Below are positions 15,076 through 21,766 of a stretch of 27,566 nt of DNA, one piece after another. Source of the DNA: a bacterium (GTDB taxonomy: Bacteria > Acidobacteriota > Blastocatellia > Pyrinomonadales > Pyrinomonadaceae); the NCBI GenBank assembly GCA_029945985.1, contig JAQSDP010000334.1, positions 1 to 27,566 of the forward strand, written 5' to 3'. The number at the start of each line of letters is the position of its first letter. The stretch's first letter is position 1. The notes below the pieces were generated by a model. It saw only the letters and a program-made list of their open reading frames with translations, was not told where the DNA came from and ran no database searches. A program made the translations under genes and the position numbers.

Positions 15076-15809
15076 ATGCCTGAGGTAGCCATACTCGCCG
15101 TTTTCGCGCACCCGGACGATCTCGAACTGACTGTCGGCGGGACGATGTTACGGATGAAGAGTCTCGGGTACACGACCGGCGGTCTGGATGTGACTCGGGG
15201 GGAAATGGGCACGCGGGGAACTGTCGAGGGACGAGCGAAGGAGGCGGAAGACGCCGCGAAGATACTCCGACTCGACATTCGCCAAAATCTCGGGCTCGCC
15301 GACGGGCACGTTTTTGTCGACGATCCTTCACGAACGGCAATGGTGCGCGCTTTTCGACGGTTGAAACCGAAGGTGATCCTTACTCACCAGCTCGACGATC
15401 CGCATCCCGACCACGATCACATCGCGAACCTTGTCCGCGAAGCCGCGCGACTCGCGAGCATGCGGAACTATGTCCGGACTCAGGCTCAGATGCCATCGCG
15501 GTTCCAAGGGTCGCTCACAACATCTTCTCGCGTCGGGTCGAGCCCTCGTTCATCGTCGATACATCCGATTTTCTGGCAGACAAGATGGCGGCGATCAGGG
15601 CTCATGCGTCGCAGTTCCACAATCCCAACTCGACCGAGCCCGAAACGAGACTGACCAACAAACTCTTTCTCGACGAGATCGAGAATCGGTCGCGATACTT
15701 CGGCTCACTCATCGGCGTCGCTGCCGGCGAGCCTTACTTCGTGAGAGAGGCGTTGAATATCTCCGACCCGATCGATCTGCTGACGCGCCCGATGAACATA
15801 TATTCATGA
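15076..15809 (+). pseudogene. bshB1: BshB1-like PIG-L deacetylase with an apparent -1 frameshift
   Basis: BshB1 is the zinc-dependent deacetylase that makes glucosaminyl-malate from its N-acetyl form in bacillithiol synthesis. The first part, from ATG 15076, reads MPEVAILAVFAHPDD (metal-binding HPDD, 12-15). It continues through 'RGEMGTRG' and 'LTHQLDDPHPDHDH' to 'ASMRNYV'. At about 15472-15478 the family-type sequence moves to the frame one base earlier: 'DSGSDAIAVPRVAHNIFSRR', then 'VEPSFIVDTSDFLADKM', 'AHASQFHN' and 'GVAAGEPYFVREAL', ending at TGA 15807-15809. In the original frame the protein would run into unrelated sequence and stop at 15654. Both halves look well preserved, so this is either a recent inactivating deletion or a sequencing/assembly error. 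The stop overlaps the next start as ATGA. Confidence 0.85.
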
Positions 15810-16618
15810 TCGAACTCGCCGCCGAAGAAATAGAGCTCAACAAAAAACGCCGCGTCCTCGAACGGCTCAAGGACAAGCTTGCCGATCGCGAAGAGGAGAT
15901 GGCGGACCTCCGCGCGGAGCTTGACCAGTTCGAGGCGCGGTATTCGATGGACGTGGCGCGGCTGTACGCTGATTTCGATGAGATCGAGGCCGAGATCGCG
16001 GAAGAAGAACTCAAGCTTGTCCCGGACGACGAAGAGATCAAAAAGCGGGTCGAAGATCTGAGAAGACGCGCCGAAGAATCAGCCGCTCGAGCGGAAGCGG
16101 CTCATGAGGCCGAAGAGTATGTTCCCACTCTTGAGGCCAAGAAGGCATATCACAATCTTGCCCGGTCGATCCATCCTGATCTTGCGCTTGATGAGGGTGA
16201 GAAAGAGCGGCGTCACGAACTGATGGCGGAACTGAACCACGCTTATTCTTCCGGCGATCAGAAGAAGCTCGACAAAATGATCGAGGATCTAAAGAACAGT
16301 CCGGATTCCGTCAAGGGCGAATCGATCGGCGATGACTGGGTTCGTGCGGTTCGGCAGATATACCAGATACGAAAACGATTCGGAGAACTTGAAACCGAAA
16401 AGGCCGAGGCGGAAGCATCGGAACTCCACGAGCTTCGAATGAAAGTGAAGGCCGAAATGGCAGAGGGCCGCGACCTTCTGAGACAGATGGCCGAACGGAC
16501 GAAGAGCCACATACTCAAGGCGCGTCGCCGGCTCGAAAACCTGAAAAATGTGAATGCGGCCCAGGAAGAATATGTCAAAGAGGCATTCGGGCTCGATATT
16601 GAAGATTTCCGCAAATAG
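15806..16618 (+). CDS. Coiled-coil protein with a J-domain-like segment
   Basis: The 270-residue product starts with a long Glu/Lys/Arg/Leu-rich coiled coil (about 1-100). It then has a J-domain-like helix pair: 'AKKAYHNLARSIHPDLA' (about 111-127, with His123-Pro-Asp125), followed by 'RRHELMAELNHAYSSGDQKK'. A second coiled coil makes up most of the remaining C-terminus. In DnaJ-type co-chaperones the HPD tripeptide between helices II and III stimulates Hsp70 ATPase. Here the domain is short and flanked by coils, so an Hsp70 link is only an inference. No signal peptide is seen. ATG 15806 overlaps the bshB1-like stop (ATGA), implying coupled translation from the same mRNA. The open frame continues upstream to 15431, but that part is the other frame of the deacetylase. 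Confidence 0.8.
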   Translation: MIELAAEEIELNKKRRVLERLKDKLADREEEMADLRAELDQFEARYSMDVARLYADFDEIEAEIAEEELKLVPDDEEIKKRVEDLRRRAEESAARAEAAHEAEEYVPTLEAKKAYHNLARSIHPDLALDEGEKERRHELMAELNHAYSSGDQKKLDKMIEDLKNSPDSVKGESIGDDWVRAVRQIYQIRKRFGELETEKAEAEASELHELRMKVKAEMAEGRDLLRQMAERTKSHILKARRRLENLKNVNAAQEEYVKEAFGLDIEDFRK

Positions 16619-16658
16619 GCCTTTGACCTAAAAAGGGGTGATATTGCTCAATCCACCC

Positions 16659-16687
16659 TTGACAGCCTCTTTCTTTAGTATTACTTT
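16659..16687 (+). promoter_or_regulatory. Candidate sigma-70-type promoter in a convergent gap
   Basis: TTGACA (16659-16664, perfect consensus) is followed by a 17-bp spacer and TACTTT (16682-16687, a weak -10). It lies after the end of the J-domain-like gene and points at a strong terminator 80 bp further on, with no open frame between them. Confidence 0.35.
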
Positions 16688-16693
16688 TTGTGT

Positions 16694-16803
16694 ACGATTG
16701 TCATTCACTGAGATCGAGACATTAACTTCGTTGCTGACTGCTCCACGCAGAAGGCGCGAACAAAGGAGAGGAACGGTGTGGGAGACGTTCCTCTCCGTTT
16801 TTT
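16694..16803 (+). ncRNA. Candidate small RNA of about 110 nt
   Basis: If the promoter at 16659-16687 is real, it would give a transcript from about 16694 to the U-tract ending at 16803. The interval contains a small stem (CTGC/GCAG near 16740-16750) and the strong terminator hairpin, and no plausible coding frame. The alternative is that this is simply the 3' untranslated region and terminator of the J-domain-like gene. I have no family match. Confidence 0.25.
16765..16803. terminator. Strong intrinsic terminator between convergent genes
   Basis: GGAGAGGAACG (16765-16775) pairs perfectly with CGTTCCTCTCC (16786-16796) over a 10-nt loop, followed by GTTTTTT. The stop of the convergent flavoprotein gene (16802-16804) begins inside the T-run. 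On the minus strand the stem is followed by only TTTG, so the main direction is plus. Confidence 0.9.
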
Positions 16804-17953
16804 AAATGTCTTGAGCGGCCGCGTACCCCGACGACCACGCCCACTGAAAATTGTATCCGCCAAGCCAGCCTGTAACGTCCAACACCTCGCCGATAAAGAA
16901 AAGCCCCGGGACCTTTTTCGATTCGAATGTCTTCGACGACAGTTCGTCGGTCGATACGCCCCCGAGCGTTACTTCCGCCTTGTCGTAGCCTTCCGTATCC
17001 TTGAATCGAAGTTCCCAATGATTGAGCCTTCGGGCCGCGGCCGCGATGCCGGCGTCCGACATATCGCTCAGCCGCTGAGCGGATTTGCCGAAAAGCCGAT
17101 CGGCGACCTTTGCAGGAATGTAACCTGCCAGAAAATTATCGAGCCTTTTCGAGGTATTACGATTTTCGCTCAACAGTCCACTAGCCTCGACGCCGCCAAG
17201 AAGATCGATTAACACGGGCCGCGACTTGTCCCAATAGTTCGATATTTGCAGGATCGCCGGGCCGGACATGCCTCGGTGCGTGAATAGGATATTCTCCCGG
17301 ACGTCCTTTCCGTCTGTTGAGACGATCGCGTCAACCGAAACTCCCGCGAGATCTCGAAAGCTCTCTCCACTTAAAACGAGCGGCACGAGCGAAGGCCGAG
17401 TTTCAATGATCTTAAGTCCGAATTGTCGAGCGATCTGATAGCCGAAGTCAGTCGCACCGATCTTGGCGAAGGACAGCCCTCCGGTCGCGACAACGAGCCG
17501 TTCGCTCTCGATCGTTCCTTGGTCCGTCTTGACTGAGAAACTTGTCCCCCTCTCAACTCTTTCTACCGAACAGCCCGTCACGATCCGGACTTTCGCGTCA
17601 CGGCATTCTGCGATCAGCATCTCCACGATCTGCTTTGAGCTTTCGCGGCAGAACAGCTGGCCGAGTTTCTTCTCGTAATAAGCGATCTGGTGTTTCCGGA
17701 CGAGTTCGACGAAATCCTGCGAGGTATATCGAGCAAGGGCGGACTTTGCGAAATGGGGATTCTCCGAAACGAAGTTTTCGGCGTTCACGCTGCGGTTCGT
17801 GAAGTTGCACCGGCCGCCGCCCGAGACAATTATCTTCCGCCCGACCTGCGCGTTCCGCTCGATAACGAGCACCCGCTTGCCCCGACGGCCCGCCTCGGCC
17901 GCGCAAAACAACCCGGCCGCACCGCCGCCGATCACGATCGCGTCGAACGTCAT
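16802..17953 (-). CDS. FAD-dependent oxidoreductase, BaiN/HI0933 family
   Basis: This 383-residue cytoplasmic flavoprotein begins 'MTFDAIVIGGGAAGLFCAAE', the dinucleotide-binding beta-alpha-beta motif (GGGAAG about 9-14). It is followed by 'VIERNAQVGRKIIVSGGGRC', the hallmark of the HI0933/BaiN family. 'LVVATGGLSF' (about 147-156) forms the second FAD-contact segment, and the C-terminal 'VTGWLGGYNFQWAWSSGYAA' closes the FAD site. Members are annotated as NAD(P)/FAD-dependent oxidoreductases, and one branch reduces bile-acid intermediates. The biological substrate of most members, including this one, is unknown. Its ATG directly follows the stop of the DinB-family gene (TAAATG), so the two are co-transcribed and probably translationally coupled. 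Confidence 0.92.
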   Translation of the reverse strand: MTFDAIVIGGGAAGLFCAAEAGRRGKRVLVIERNAQVGRKIIVSGGGRCNFTNRSVNAENFVSENPHFAKSALARYTSQDFVELVRKHQIAYYEKKLGQLFCRESSKQIVEMLIAECRDAKVRIVTGCSVERVERGTSFSVKTDQGTIESERLVVATGGLSFAKIGATDFGYQIARQFGLKIIETRPSLVPLVLSGESFRDLAGVSVDAIVSTDGKDVRENILFTHRGMSGPAILQISNYWDKSRPVLIDLLGGVEASGLLSENRNTSKRLDNFLAGYIPAKVADRLFGKSAQRLSDMSDAGIAAAARRLNHWELRFKDTEGYDKAEVTLGGVSTDELSSKTFESKKVPGLFFIGEVLDVTGWLGGYNFQWAWSSGYAAAQDI

Positions 17954-18493
17954 TTAAGCGAGATAGCGATCCTTAAGGATATTCACATGATGCCGGACGT
18001 GCCCGGCCATAATGAATCCGAGTGCGCGGACCGAGATCGGGAATCCGCTGGCGGTTCCTATTTGAAGCCAGTCGGATTCGTCGAGGCTTCGGAGCGAGCG
18101 GAGATTCGCTTGCCGGAGCTCTGAGAACTCAGCAACGAGATCCGCAAACGTACGCTCGTGGGCGTGCGAAGTTGCAATGTAGTGGTCCTGCTCGAATCCT
18201 TCGATCGGCGTCATATCGCCGCGGGAGATGCGATGAACGCGATGGGCGAAATGCCGCTCGCCATCGATAACGTGGCTTAGCAGTTCCTTGATCGTCCATT
18301 TTCCTTCGGCATAGGCAAAGGTGCCTCGGCTCTCGTCGAGGGATCCGAAAACAGCGGTTACCTCGTTGGGTTGCGACGCCAGCACGCCGAGCAGGTCAGG
18401 TTCGGTCACCTGTGAGATGTATCCGCCGTAGTATGCATTAAACTCTTCGACCGCGGGCTTTTCGATCACTGAGGGTTTCATTCCGGTTTGCAT
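17954..18493 (-). CDS. DinB-family protein (DinB/YfiT-like four-helix fold)
   Basis: The 179-residue product has the four-helix layout of DinB/YfiT-like proteins, which bind a divalent metal through three His residues. Candidate ligands are in 'TIKELLSHVIDGERHFAHRV' (helix 2) and 'MAGHVRHHVNILKDRY' (last helix). 'YAEGKWTIKELL' is the typical lead-in to the first metal-binding helix. Some family members are thiol-transferases for bacillithiol or mycothiol. A bshB1-like gene lies 2.1 kb away, which makes this attractive but unproven. ATG 18493 is placed 6 bp after TGA-TAATAT, an extended -10-like sequence, with no Shine-Dalgarno. An alternative ATG is at 18481. Confidence 0.82.
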   Translation of the reverse strand: MQTGMKPSVIEKPAVEEFNAYYGGYISQVTEPDLLGVLASQPNEVTAVFGSLDESRGTFAYAEGKWTIKELLSHVIDGERHFAHRVHRISRGDMTPIEGFEQDHYIATSHAHERTFADLVAEFSELRQANLRSLRSLDESDWLQIGTASGFPISVRALGFIMAGHVRHHVNILKDRYLA

Positions 18494-18499
18494 GGCGAT

Positions 18500-18508
18500 A
18501 TATTATCA
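18500..18508 (-). promoter_or_regulatory. Extended -10-like element 6 bp before the DinB-family start
   Basis: On the minus strand 18508-18500 reads TGATAATAT, followed by ATCGCC and ATG. This would put transcription start at or beside the start codon, giving a leaderless mRNA. Confidence 0.45.
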
Positions 18509-18555
18509 GAACTATCAGCCCCGCAATTAACCATTCAAAAAGGAGTTCGATTCGA

Positions 18556-19245
18556 ATGAAGAAGTTCTTTCTTGCTTTTGCAGTCTTGACCGTAGCCGCG
18601 ATGGCGGCCGTCAAATTCACGACGTACGCCGATGCAGGTATCTCGCCAACGATACCCGTCGACGAGAAGGCTATGAAGTCCGCCGAGTCAGGCACATATA
18701 ACTTTGATAAGGCACACAGCTTCATCGGGTTCAAGGTCAAGCATATGGGACTGATCGAGGTTCCCGGATTTTTCAGGGACTTTACCGGAACCGTTAACTA
18801 CGACACTGCCGACCCAACGAGATCCACGGTCGAGTTCACCGCGAAAGCGACAAGCGTCGATACCGGAGTGGCCGGCCGTGACCGCCACCTGCGCACGGCT
18901 GACTTCTTCGATGTAGAGAAGTTTGCTGATCTGACTTTCAAGAGCTCAAAGGTTGAGAAAAAAGGTAAGGCCTGGATCGTCACCGGAGACCTCACGATGC
19001 GTGGAGTCACGAAATTGGTTTCGATCCCGTTCGAGATCACCGGATTCGTACCGGGTGGCGAACGAGCAGGCGCCAAGATCGGCATTGCAGGCGAGACCAC
19101 GATCAATCGCCGTGATTTTGGAGTCAACTACGGCAGCAATATGCCGAGCGGAACCCCCGTGATCGCTGACCAAGTGAAAGTAGTTCTTCAGATCGAGGCG
19201 GGAAAGCCTGGTCCGCCGCGTCCGTCGACACCTGCTTCCGAGTAA
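18556..19245 (+). CDS. YceI-family periplasmic protein
   Basis: The 229-residue product carries a signal peptide or membrane anchor (MKKFFLAFAVLTVAAMAAVKF). The YceI lipocalin-like beta-barrel follows, with family motifs 'YNFDKAHSFIGFKVKHMGL' (about 48-66), 'GRDRHLRTADFFDVEKF', 'GDLTMRGVTK' and 'NRRDFGVNYGS'. YceI proteins bind long isoprenoid or other amphipathic molecules in the periplasm, and in some bacteria they respond to base or osmotic stress. The C-terminus adds a short Pro/Ser tail. AAAAAGGAG, 10 bp before the ATG, is a clear ribosome-binding site, in contrast to the divergent DinB-family gene. It ends 17 bp before a strong bidirectional hairpin. Confidence 0.92.
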   Translation: MKKFFLAFAVLTVAAMAAVKFTTYADAGISPTIPVDEKAMKSAESGTYNFDKAHSFIGFKVKHMGLIEVPGFFRDFTGTVNYDTADPTRSTVEFTAKATSVDTGVAGRDRHLRTADFFDVEKFADLTFKSSKVEKKGKAWIVTGDLTMRGVTKLVSIPFEITGFVPGGERAGAKIGIAGETTINRRDFGVNYGSNMPSGTPVIADQVKVVLQIEAGKPGPPRPSTPASE

Positions 19246-19262
19246 CTGAATTGAACAAAAGT

Positions 19263-19303
19263 TAACTGCGCATCCTCCCGAGCTGATGCGCAGTTAGTTG
19301 TTT
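19263..19303. terminator. Bidirectional terminator between the yceI-like and dipeptidase genes
   Basis: TAACTGCGCATC (19263-19274) pairs perfectly with GATGCGCAGTTA (19285-19296) across a 10-nt loop. T-rich sequence follows on both strands (GTTGTTT on plus, AACTTTTGTTC on minus). The dipeptidase stop (19294-19296) lies inside the right arm. Confidence 0.88.
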
Positions 19304-19959
19304 AAGCGTGCAGCTTCCACAAATGAAAGATCGTAGATGGCGTATTTCTCCCAATCCTTGAAGTCAAAATGCCACCATTCATTTGCATTGACCACGAACC
19401 CCTCGTCTACCATTAGTTTCCTGAGTAGATCGCGATTCGCCCGCTGCTCCGCGGTTCCGCCTGTGTAACCAGGCGATGCTCGCTCCGAGAACTCGTCATA
19501 GCCTGACGGCATCTCTACGAGCTTGCCTGTCTTCAGGTCATACATCGAAAGGTCGATGGCGCATCCACGATTGTGCTTTGAGCCCTTCGCCGGATCTGCT
19601 ACAAATTTTCGCTTATCCTCCGGCGTCACTTCCCAAAACAGCTTAGTGATGGACCAAGGACGGTAACCGTCGAAGATCACGAGTCCGAGTCCCTGCTTCT
19701 TCAGCTTCTTATGGACCTTAGCAACACCTCTCGCTGCCGGCTTCTGCAGGAACGCACGGGCTTCCGGATACACTTGCTTGCCAACGAAATTGTTCTCCGT
19801 CGCATATCGGATGTCGAGCTTGATGGTCGGGTCGAGGGTGATGAGTTCTACCAAATTGGCCTCGCGTTTACCTTGTTCTCGGGGCGGGCCGTCCTGGGCA
19901 GCGGCCTGAAAGGAAAGGATAAGAAATAAGGCGAGAAGTGCAAATCGAGATCTGACCAT
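19294..19959 (-). CDS. D-alanyl-D-alanine dipeptidase, VanX/DdpX family, exported
   Basis: This is a zinc dipeptidase that hydrolyses D-Ala-D-Ala. It has 221 residues from ATG 19959, beginning with a signal peptide (MVRSRFALLALFLILSFQAAAQ). The family's active-site residues are all present: Arg100 in 'FDGYRPW', zinc ligands His129 and Asp136 in 'SKHNRGCAIDLSMYD', and catalytic Glu194 with zinc ligand His197 in 'NANEWWHFDF'. Export suggests a role in recycling wall-derived dipeptides, as proposed for DdpX, rather than vancomycin resistance, where VanX acts in the cytoplasm. No vanHA genes are visible. The open frame runs 33 codons further upstream, but that part contains the promoter: TATAAT ends 6 bp before this ATG, supporting both the start choice and a leaderless mRNA. 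Confidence 0.92.
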   Translation of the reverse strand: MVRSRFALLALFLILSFQAAAQDGPPREQGKREANLVELITLDPTIKLDIRYATENNFVGKQVYPEARAFLQKPAARGVAKVHKKLKKQGLGLVIFDGYRPWSITKLFWEVTPEDKRKFVADPAKGSKHNRGCAIDLSMYDLKTGKLVEMPSGYDEFSERASPGYTGGTAEQRANRDLLRKLMVDEGFVVNANEWWHFDFKDWEKYAIYDLSFVEAARLNN

Positions 19960-19965
19960 CCGAAC

Positions 19966-19971
19966 ATTATA
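19966..19971 (-). promoter_or_regulatory. Consensus -10 for the dipeptidase gene
   Basis: On the minus strand the perfect TATAAT is followed by GTTCGG and then ATG. The first transcribed base would be at or beside the A of the start codon. The -35 position (CACATG at 17 bp) is poor. Confidence 0.55.
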
Positions 19972-19995
19972 GCGGGAAAATCGCGAGGCATGTGT

Positions 19996-20015
19996 CTGCG
20001 CGCGTAAGGGCGTAA
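19996..20015. repeat. REP-like element, decayed copy
   Basis: CTGCGCGCGTAAGGGCGTAA matches the 13113 copy apart from a missing GCAA in the middle and changes at the left end. It lies just upstream of the dipeptidase promoter. Confidence 0.4.
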
Positions 20016-20060
20016 CTTTCAACTTGTCCGTTACACCAATGCTGACGCGCCTCTGCAAAC

Positions 20061-21122
20061 CTACGGCTTCTCTTCGACCACCGGCTCAGAATCTTCAGGT
20101 CCAATGATAATGTCCGTACCGAACTTCTGATAATTGGTAAACCGGATGAGGTTGCGAGTCTCGAACGACCGGCCCCCCTCGCGGATAGTCAATCGCACAT
20201 CGGAGACAAGCGGCAGCAAGTATTTCTCTTCAGATATCATCGTCCAATCGTAGTCGATCGTCCGACGAGCGGCGGTGACCGGAAATCCCTCGGGGATCTC
20301 GGTGGCCTCGCTCTCGACCCGGAGCACGCGGTAATCCGCACGGTCGATCCACATTCGGCCCTTCATTCCCGTGATCGTCGATTGCGTCAAGCCGCCTGAC
20401 CCGGAGACGATCCGCTGCTTTGCTTTGTCTCGCTCAACAGTGAAATCAAATAGGACTGCCGTCCGGCCGCGGATGATATCCGTCTGGACGGGAATGAATT
20501 CGGCGTCATTCTCAGGCTTAAAGATCGTCGCCAGCATCGTCACGAACTCGCCGGTCGAACTCGTCCCACCGGCCTCGTCATAACTTCCCTTAGCTTCCGG
20601 AGTTGCCTGAAGCGCTCCGTTGATCGACAGGAGCTTATAAGATTCTTCGCCGGTCGACCTATAACTGACGGCGACTACCAGCTTGTCCTGCGGACGAAAG
20701 TTGCCTGTACCCGCAAACGACGCCGAGCGCTGGATCTGCTGTTTCACCACGAAATCCGGCATTTCCTCGACGGCTTCGAGCGTCTTACGGCGGGTCTTGT
20801 CGATGATTCCCGTGACCTCGAGCTGAGTCGGGATCCTGGTACCCACAGGGTCCTTTCGCCGACGATCGGCTTCCTCAAGGGCCCGTTTCAATTCGTCGTC
20901 ATTGGCACCCTTCGATCGCGTCAGGCTGCGAACGCCGTCGGTCAATGCGAAACCGATACCGCGACGACGCAGCGCCTCAACCACGTCTTCCATCTTCGTG
21001 GTCCTGCGCTCGATGCCATACAGAAGTTGGACGTACTCGGCTTGGGTCAGTGGTTTATCTTGGCCGAACGCGGAAAAGCAGAAAGCGGTGACCAATATAA
21101 GGAAAACAATAGTGGGTCTCAT
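20061..21122 (-). CDS. Secreted protein of unknown function
   Basis: The 353-residue product has a signal peptide (MRPTIVFLILVTAFCFSAFGQ). A short helical region follows: 'TQAEYVQLLYGIERR' and 'DVVEALRRRGIGFALTDGV'. The remaining large domain is beta-rich (about 100-345). It includes 'RMWIDRADYRVLRVESEATE' and 'LPLVSDVRLTIREGG', which resemble the strand pattern of LolA/outer-membrane lipoprotein-sorting-like folds. I do not recognise a family and infer an extracytoplasmic location only. It starts after the PilZ terminator and ends about 100 bp before the dipeptidase start, in the same direction. No strong ribosome-binding site is visible before ATG 21122. Confidence 0.75.
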   Translation of the reverse strand: MRPTIVFLILVTAFCFSAFGQDKPLTQAEYVQLLYGIERRTTKMEDVVEALRRRGIGFALTDGVRSLTRSKGANDDELKRALEEADRRRKDPVGTRIPTQLEVTGIIDKTRRKTLEAVEEMPDFVVKQQIQRSASFAGTGNFRPQDKLVVAVSYRSTGEESYKLLSINGALQATPEAKGSYDEAGGTSSTGEFVTMLATIFKPENDAEFIPVQTDIIRGRTAVLFDFTVERDKAKQRIVSGSGGLTQSTITGMKGRMWIDRADYRVLRVESEATEIPEGFPVTAARRTIDYDWTMISEEKYLLPLVSDVRLTIREGGRSFETRNLIRFTNYQKFGTDIIIGPEDSEPVVEEKP

Positions 21123-21175
21123 CTGAATAATGGATGCGGAATAGAAACGAACTGTTGTAACGTACGGGCCGAATC

Positions 21176-21206
21176 AAAAAGGGAGATGCTTTATCGGCAT
21201 CTCCCT
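21176..21206 (-). terminator. Intrinsic terminator of the PilZ-like gene
   Basis: On the minus strand AGGGAGATGC (21206-21197) pairs with GCATCTCCCT (21189-21180) over a 7-nt loop, then TTTT (21179-21176). It lies 30 bp after the stop and separates this gene from the secreted unknown downstream. Confidence 0.9.
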
Positions 21207-21235
21207 GTATAGATAAGCGTTTTCAAAACAATAAG

Positions 21236-21637
21236 CTAGTTCACCCACTCTTCTTCGTAATTTAGCTTCCAGTGAGCTGTCACCCAAGCTTCTGCAGCCT
21301 CCATCGCGACAGCCTTCCACTTCTTCACATTCTGAAGAACGTTCAAGGCCGCGAGCGGTTTGCTCGGATCTCGCTCGACGCGGATCACTTCGGTCGCTAC
21401 CTCGATGATCATCTTGTCTTCTGCAAGGATCCGTAGTTTGACCTCGGCGCCTACCGGCGGAAGCGTCTCAAGATTTACAAGTGCGCTGTTCTCGCCCAGA
21501 TTCTCGGTCGTTCCTTCTACTTTTATTCGTTTACCGCTTTCTTCGTCCACCCAGATAGCCTGCACCGGCATATGGGCCAATATCCGATGGTGCATCGGAG
21601 TTTTATATGATGATGTTGCGTATTCCACTTGTGACAT
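21236..21637 (-). CDS. PilZ-domain-like small protein
   Basis: The 133-residue product begins MSQVEYATSSYKTPMHHRIL. Its beta-rich core reads 'ESGKRIKVEGTTENLGENSALVNLE', then 'VGAEVKLRILAEDKMIIEVATEVIRV', which matches the barrel pattern of PilZ domains. The D/N-x-S-x-x-G c-di-GMP signature is only partly recognisable as 'ENLGENSALV', and the RxxxR arm is not convincing, so binding of c-di-GMP is doubtful. The C-terminal helix is Trp-rich (KKWKAVAMEAAEAW). GGGGGAAAAT directly before ATG 21637 fixes this start over the longer frame beginning at 21685. It has its own promoter (21706-21734) and terminator. Confidence 0.65.
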   Translation of the reverse strand: MSQVEYATSSYKTPMHHRILAHMPVQAIWVDEESGKRIKVEGTTENLGENSALVNLETLPPVGAEVKLRILAEDKMIIEVATEVIRVERDPSKPLAALNVLQNVKKWKAVAMEAAEAWVTAHWKLNYEEEWVN

Positions 21638-21705
21638 ATTTTCCCCCGCTTTCTCGTCTTCTTGCCTTCCTACCCTTGATCGCATAACCCCGAAATAGAA
21701 CGAAA

Positions 21706-21734
21706 AACTTAAACCTTTCTTACAAAAAAGTCAA
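21706..21734 (-). promoter_or_regulatory. Sigma-70-type promoter of the PilZ-like gene
   Basis: On the minus strand TTGACT (21734-21729), a 17-bp spacer and TAAGTT (21711-21706) lie about 70 bp before the ATG, giving a leader with a good ribosome-binding site. Confidence 0.6.
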
Positions 21735-21766
21735 GTATCCGCTCGCTCCTTACAAATCCTTACAAA
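21720..21766. repeat. Three TTACAAA direct repeats at the PilZ-like promoter
   Basis: TTACAAA occurs at 21720-21726, 21750-21756 and 21760-21766. The last two belong to a perfect 10-bp tandem repeat (TCCTTACAAA twice, 21747-21766). The first lies inside the spacer of the minus-strand promoter, so the set could be an operator. Confidence 0.4.

Noticed and set aside
15472..15478. Programmed ribosomal frameshifting in bshB1.
   Set aside because: No slippery X-XXY-YYZ heptamer, stimulatory hairpin or internal Shine-Dalgarno is visible, and the family is not known to use recoding. Mutation or sequence error is simpler.
15431..15805. A longer in-frame extension of the J-domain-like gene.
   Set aside because: This part is an alternate frame of the bshB1-like gene, rich in Arg and Ser with no domain. 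ATG 15806, overlapping the upstream stop as ATGA, is a better start.
19294..19959. A vancomycin-resistance (van) cluster around the VanX-like gene.
   Set aside because: The protein has a signal peptide, and no vanH, vanA/B-type ligase or vanRS genes are nearby. A wall-recycling role fits better.
20000..20058. Longer start of the dipeptidase at 20058.
   Set aside because: The extra 33 residues are encoded by the promoter and repeat region, and the signal peptide begins only at ATG 19959.
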